Assembly (NCBI RefSeq): GCF_005405405.1
Contig: NZ_BJDZ01000013.1
Coordinates: forward strand, 1 to 64,000
Length of the DNA stretch: 64,000 nt
DNA from: Lactiplantibacillus plajomi
Lineage (GTDB): Bacteria > Bacillota > Bacilli > Lactobacillales > Lactobacillaceae
Direction: 5' to 3'
The notes below the pieces were generated by a model. It ran no database searches and had not been told where the DNA came from. It was given only the letters and a program-made list of their open reading frames with translations. This document shows positions 61,852-64,000 of the stretch, in pieces (position 1 is the stretch's first letter; each line of letters opens with the position of its first letter). Both the position numbers and the translations under genes were made by a program.

Positions 61852-63324
61852 TTAGTCGAGGTACTTCTTCCAGTCCGGTACCTTCATGAACTGAGCGCGT
61901 TCAAATTGGTCCTTCATGTCGAACGGTACCGTTCCATCAACCACTAACTTCGAACTCATCCCGCGGAACCGAATCGACTTCGGATCGTATTGCGGCCGTT
62001 CGGACGGGTCTAACGGGTGGTTACGCATGCCGGATAAGACCATTAAGTCTTGATCGGCTTGGAACCGAGTGTTCATGGTCCAAATCACGTCGTTCATGTC
62101 GAAGATGTCAACGTCTTCGTCCACTAAGATAACGGTCTTAAGTTCCTTGAACGCCGAGAACGCGAGCAACGCGGCTTGGCGTTGAATCCCTTCATCGGCT
62201 TCGTTTTCCTTGTGAATTTGCATGATGGTCATCAACTTACCCCCACCAGCCGGCGGATTGTAAACGTTGGTGACTTTGCCAGGAATGGCGCGGTTAACCA
62301 GTTGCAAGATACTTGCTTCGGTAGGAATTCCGGCCATGCTGACGTGTTCTTCGGAAGGCCCGATGACACTTTGCATGATGGCGTTCTTCCGGTGAGTGAC
62401 CGCCGTCACCTTAATCACTTGTAAGGCCGGGTTGGCGTCGCCATCGTAACCTGGGAATTCAGGCATCGCTTTCCCAGTATGGGTGTTGATGTCTTCTTGA
62501 ATCCGTTCGTTTGGCATGATGTAGCCTTCCAAAGTATATTCGGAACGGGCAATCGCCTTTTCGTCAACCGTCAAGCCGTCAACGAGTTGCACGGCTTGGT
62601 TCCGAATCGCGCCAGCAACGCCGAGTTCGTTATAACCGAACGGGGTGGTCGGTGGCTCAAAAGTTGCACCGATTGTTACGGCCGGGTCCAACCCAATGTT
62701 GATCGTAATCGGCATTGGCTTGTTGGCTTTCTCGTACTCTTCCGCAAACGCGCCGATGTGCCGACCACCAGGCATAATGTAAATTCCCAACTTATCTTTG
62801 TCTTCAAGTACCATCCGGTGAATCGTGACGTCACTCTTGGACTTGTCCATGCTGGAGCCAAAGACCACGCCGACCGTGATGTAAGGACCCGCATCAACCG
62901 GGGTGTTGGTTGGCGCGGCGACTAACTTCCGAATATCAAAGCCTTCGTCGGTGGCCTTGTAAACAACTTCGTGCGCCGGAGCGTCTTTCTCGTTGACCAT
63001 CACTGGTGCGACCGGGTTCGAAACGGAGTCGTTCAAGAACTGGCCTAACGTTTGGTAGTCGTGGTGGAACATTTTACCGACCCGCCGCCGACTGGCCATC
63101 AAGCCGATTAAGACGCGGGTGTCCGGAAAGCCCTTCACGTTATTGAACATCATTGCTGGGCCTTCTTGGGTTGGCCGTTCAACGGTCCCACCGGCACCAA
63201 TGTAGCGGTAGACCCCGGCAAGTTCAGCTTCCGGGTCCACTTGGACGTCGGTTTCGTGATAGTTTTTCGGATCATCTTTGATCTCATCTAGCACGCGCCG
63301 TAAGTCCCATGGTTTTTCTGCCAT
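61852..63324 (-). CDS. lpdC: Gallate/protocatechuate decarboxylase large subunit LpdC (UbiD family)
   Basis: A 490-aa UbiD-type, prenylated-FMN-dependent decarboxylase; length equals that of L. plantarum LpdC. UbiD signatures include the FEPPTTPFGYNELGVAGAIR region (about 225-245) and a Glu/Arg-rich active-site segment. It converts gallate to pyrogallol, or protocatechuate to catechol. LpdB (prFMN synthase) and LpdD subunits are not in this window, as is also true in L. plantarum where they are far away. SD AAGGAGATGAACC precedes ATG 63324. Confidence 0.93.
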   Translation of the reverse strand: MAEKPWDLRRVLDEIKDDPKNYHETDVQVDPEAELAGVYRYIGAGGTVERPTQEGPAMMFNNVKGFPDTRVLIGLMASRRRVGKMFHHDYQTLGQFLNDSVSNPVAPVMVNEKDAPAHEVVYKATDEGFDIRKLVAAPTNTPVDAGPYITVGVVFGSSMDKSKSDVTIHRMVLEDKDKLGIYIMPGGRHIGAFAEEYEKANKPMPITINIGLDPAVTIGATFEPPTTPFGYNELGVAGAIRNQAVQLVDGLTVDEKAIARSEYTLEGYIMPNERIQEDINTHTGKAMPEFPGYDGDANPALQVIKVTAVTHRKNAIMQSVIGPSEEHVSMAGIPTEASILQLVNRAIPGKVTNVYNPPAGGGKLMTIMQIHKENEADEGIQRQAALLAFSAFKELKTVILVDEDVDIFDMNDVIWTMNTRFQADQDLMVLSGMRNHPLDPSERPQYDPKSIRFRGMSSKLVVDGTVPFDMKDQFERAQFMKVPDWKKYLD

Positions 63325-63356
63325 AATGGTTCATCTCCTTATCAGATTACGATTCC

Positions 63357-63415
63357 ATCATACGGCCGGCCGAAAACGGGTTCAATTCGAATCCGGCTGG
63401 TCCGTTATTCCGGAT
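63357..63415 (-). promoter_or_regulatory. lpdC promoter and candidate TanR operator
   Basis: TTGAAC (63380-63385) and TATGAT (63357-63362) on the minus strand, 17 bp apart. Upstream lies an inverted repeat ATCCGG (63391-63396) and CCGGAT (63410-63415), 13 bp apart. This is the usual location and spacing for a LysR activator site. Confidence 0.6.
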
Positions 63416-63425
63416 AAGAATAATA

Positions 63426-63460
63426 AAAAACGGGAGCTGTGACATTAGTCACAGTCCCGT
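63426..63460 (-). terminator. Terminator of the 36-aa peptide gene (part of repeat copy B)
   Basis: GGGACTGTGACTAATGTCACAGCTCCCG forms a strong hairpin, followed by six T on the minus strand. Confidence 0.75.
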
Positions 63461-63526
63461 GTGTGTTTCCGAATATTGATAGTCGAAACGTACGCCAAAA
63501 GCTAACCGACTTTTGCCACACGCTCG
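63435..63526. repeat. Dispersed intergenic repeat, copy B (most complete)
   Basis: A GTGACATTAGTCAC hairpin, a TCCGAATATTGATAGTC link, and the core AAACGTACGCCAAAAG-CTAACCGA-CTTTTGCCACACG, itself an inverted repeat. Used as the reference for copies A, C, D and E. Confidence 0.65.
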
Positions 63527-63534
63527 GCAACCCA

Positions 63535-63645
63535 CTAGCGTTCGAAACGGTGCTTGACCGTTCGGGCACCTTGGTAGAGTACCAAAATCAAGGCAATCAG
63601 GCTGCCCGCCGTGACGGCGGTTTGACCAACTGGTTTGAAACGCAT
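63535..63645 (-). CDS. 36-residue single-TM peptide
   Basis: A short frame (ATG 63645, TAG 63535-63537) with a good SD (AAAGGAGTG, eight bases upstream). It encodes a peptide with one hydrophobic helix (about residues 9-24, TAVTAGSLIALILVLYQ) and a basic C-terminus (RTVKHRFER). A terminator follows 75 bp later. It is divergent from the immunity-like gene. I do not recognise it; it may be a membrane peptide, small toxin or regulator. Confidence 0.55.
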   Translation of the reverse strand: MRFKPVGQTAVTAGSLIALILVLYQGARTVKHRFER

Positions 63646-63709
63646 TATTAAGCACTCCTTTCATAAACGTCATCCGAGGTGTACCCTTATTGTAAGGGGG
63701 AATTTTCAA

Positions 63710-63997
63710 ATGACAACCGAACAGCAACAAACCGCTACCCTGATGCAAGCCATCAAGGCGGCCTTTCAAGATCCGCAAATCAAGGGGGACGCGGAACTGC
63801 GGGCTCTGCTAGTTAAAAATAGCCAGCGCCTGACGGATGGTCACTACCACGAGGCGGCCGCCGACTTGAACCAGGGACTCCGTTACTGGGGTATGGCCCA
63901 CTTGTACGGTCCCAAGGTATTAAACGACCTTTACCAGGCCACCATCGATGGCACCCGTGGCCGGGCCTACCAGCGCCAACCAACCGGCTTTAAATAA
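63710..63997 (+). CDS. Enterocin A-type bacteriocin immunity protein
   Basis: A 95-aa all-helical protein matching the enterocin A immunity pattern: FQDPQIKGDAELRALLVKN, a second helix LTDGHYHEAAADLNQGL and YGPKVLNDLYQATI. Such four-helix-bundle proteins block class IIa bacteriocins at the mannose PTS. No bacteriocin or ABC-peptidase gene is in the window. ATG 63710 follows AAGGGGG. Confidence 0.8.
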   Translation: MTTEQQQTATLMQAIKAAFQDPQIKGDAELRALLVKNSQRLTDGHYHEAAADLNQGLRYWGMAHLYGPKVLNDLYQATIDGTRGRAYQRQPTGFK

Positions 63998-64000
63998 CGA

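Overview
The window is chromosomal DNA of a low-GC Gram-positive lactic acid bacterium of the family Lactobacillaceae, most like the Lactiplantibacillus/Levilactobacillus lineages. The case rests on protein content: a sufCDSUB operon, a sorbitol (srl/gut) PTS operon, a gallate decarboxylase/permease locus of the L. plantarum type, two LPQTG-anchored proteins with KxYKxGKxW-type signal peptides, YhgE/Pip and UMF1-family proteins, and an enterocin A-type immunity protein. I cannot fix the species. I saw no rRNA, tRNA, CRISPR array, prophage or intact insertion sequence.

Layout. 0.3-8.9 kb: a heterodimeric ABC exporter, a giant repeat-rich YhgE/Pip membrane protein, its TetR regulator, an ArsR regulator and a small membrane protein. 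9-14.3 kb: a divergent HxlR/quinone-oxidoreductase pair, a lipoprotein nuclease, a 14-TM MFS exporter and a GNAT acetyltransferase. 14.4-19.6 kb: the SUF iron-sulfur operon, preceded by a gene-free stretch with an apparent structured RNA. 20.4-32.6 kb: housekeeping and accessory genes (CPBP protease, ABC-F, HAD phosphatase, DUF2207 protein, proline iminopeptidase, DUF915 lipoprotein hydrolase, UMF1-type MFS with a phosphodiesterase, a carbohydrate-esterase-like hydrolase). 32.7-34.6 kb: a GntR regulator, a strong candidate small RNA, and a DinJ/YafQ toxin-antitoxin pair whose toxin is broken by a stop codon. 34.8-36.9 kb: a surface adhesin. 37.2-43.1 kb: the complete sorbitol operon with its activator and a distal fructose-6-phosphate aldolase-like gene. 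43.6-50.4 kb: a frameshifted YdcZ transporter, small membrane or haem-binding proteins, an EIIA-like protein lacking its phospho-histidine, a VIT1/CCC1 protein, and anaerobic ribonucleotide reductase nrdDG with an NrdR-box-like palindrome. 50.7-54.4 kb: a single-chain PTS EIIABC, a deformylase-like protein and ApbE. 54.4-57.1 kb: a second large LPXTG protein with MucBP-like repeats. 57.6-64 kb: a Dus enzyme, the tannin/gallate cluster (LysR, permease, LpdC), a 36-residue membrane peptide and an orphan bacteriocin-immunity protein.

The genes form several working units: SUF assembly (C-D-S-U-B), sorbitol uptake and oxidation to fructose-6-phosphate with a possible aldolase outlet, gallate import and decarboxylation, and anaerobic dNTP synthesis. 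The less ordinary content lies between genes: a 125-nt candidate sRNA with its own near-consensus promoter and terminator, three other structured intergenic elements, and a dispersed intergenic repeat family with five copies in this window.

All calls come from reading the sequence and translations; no database search was run.
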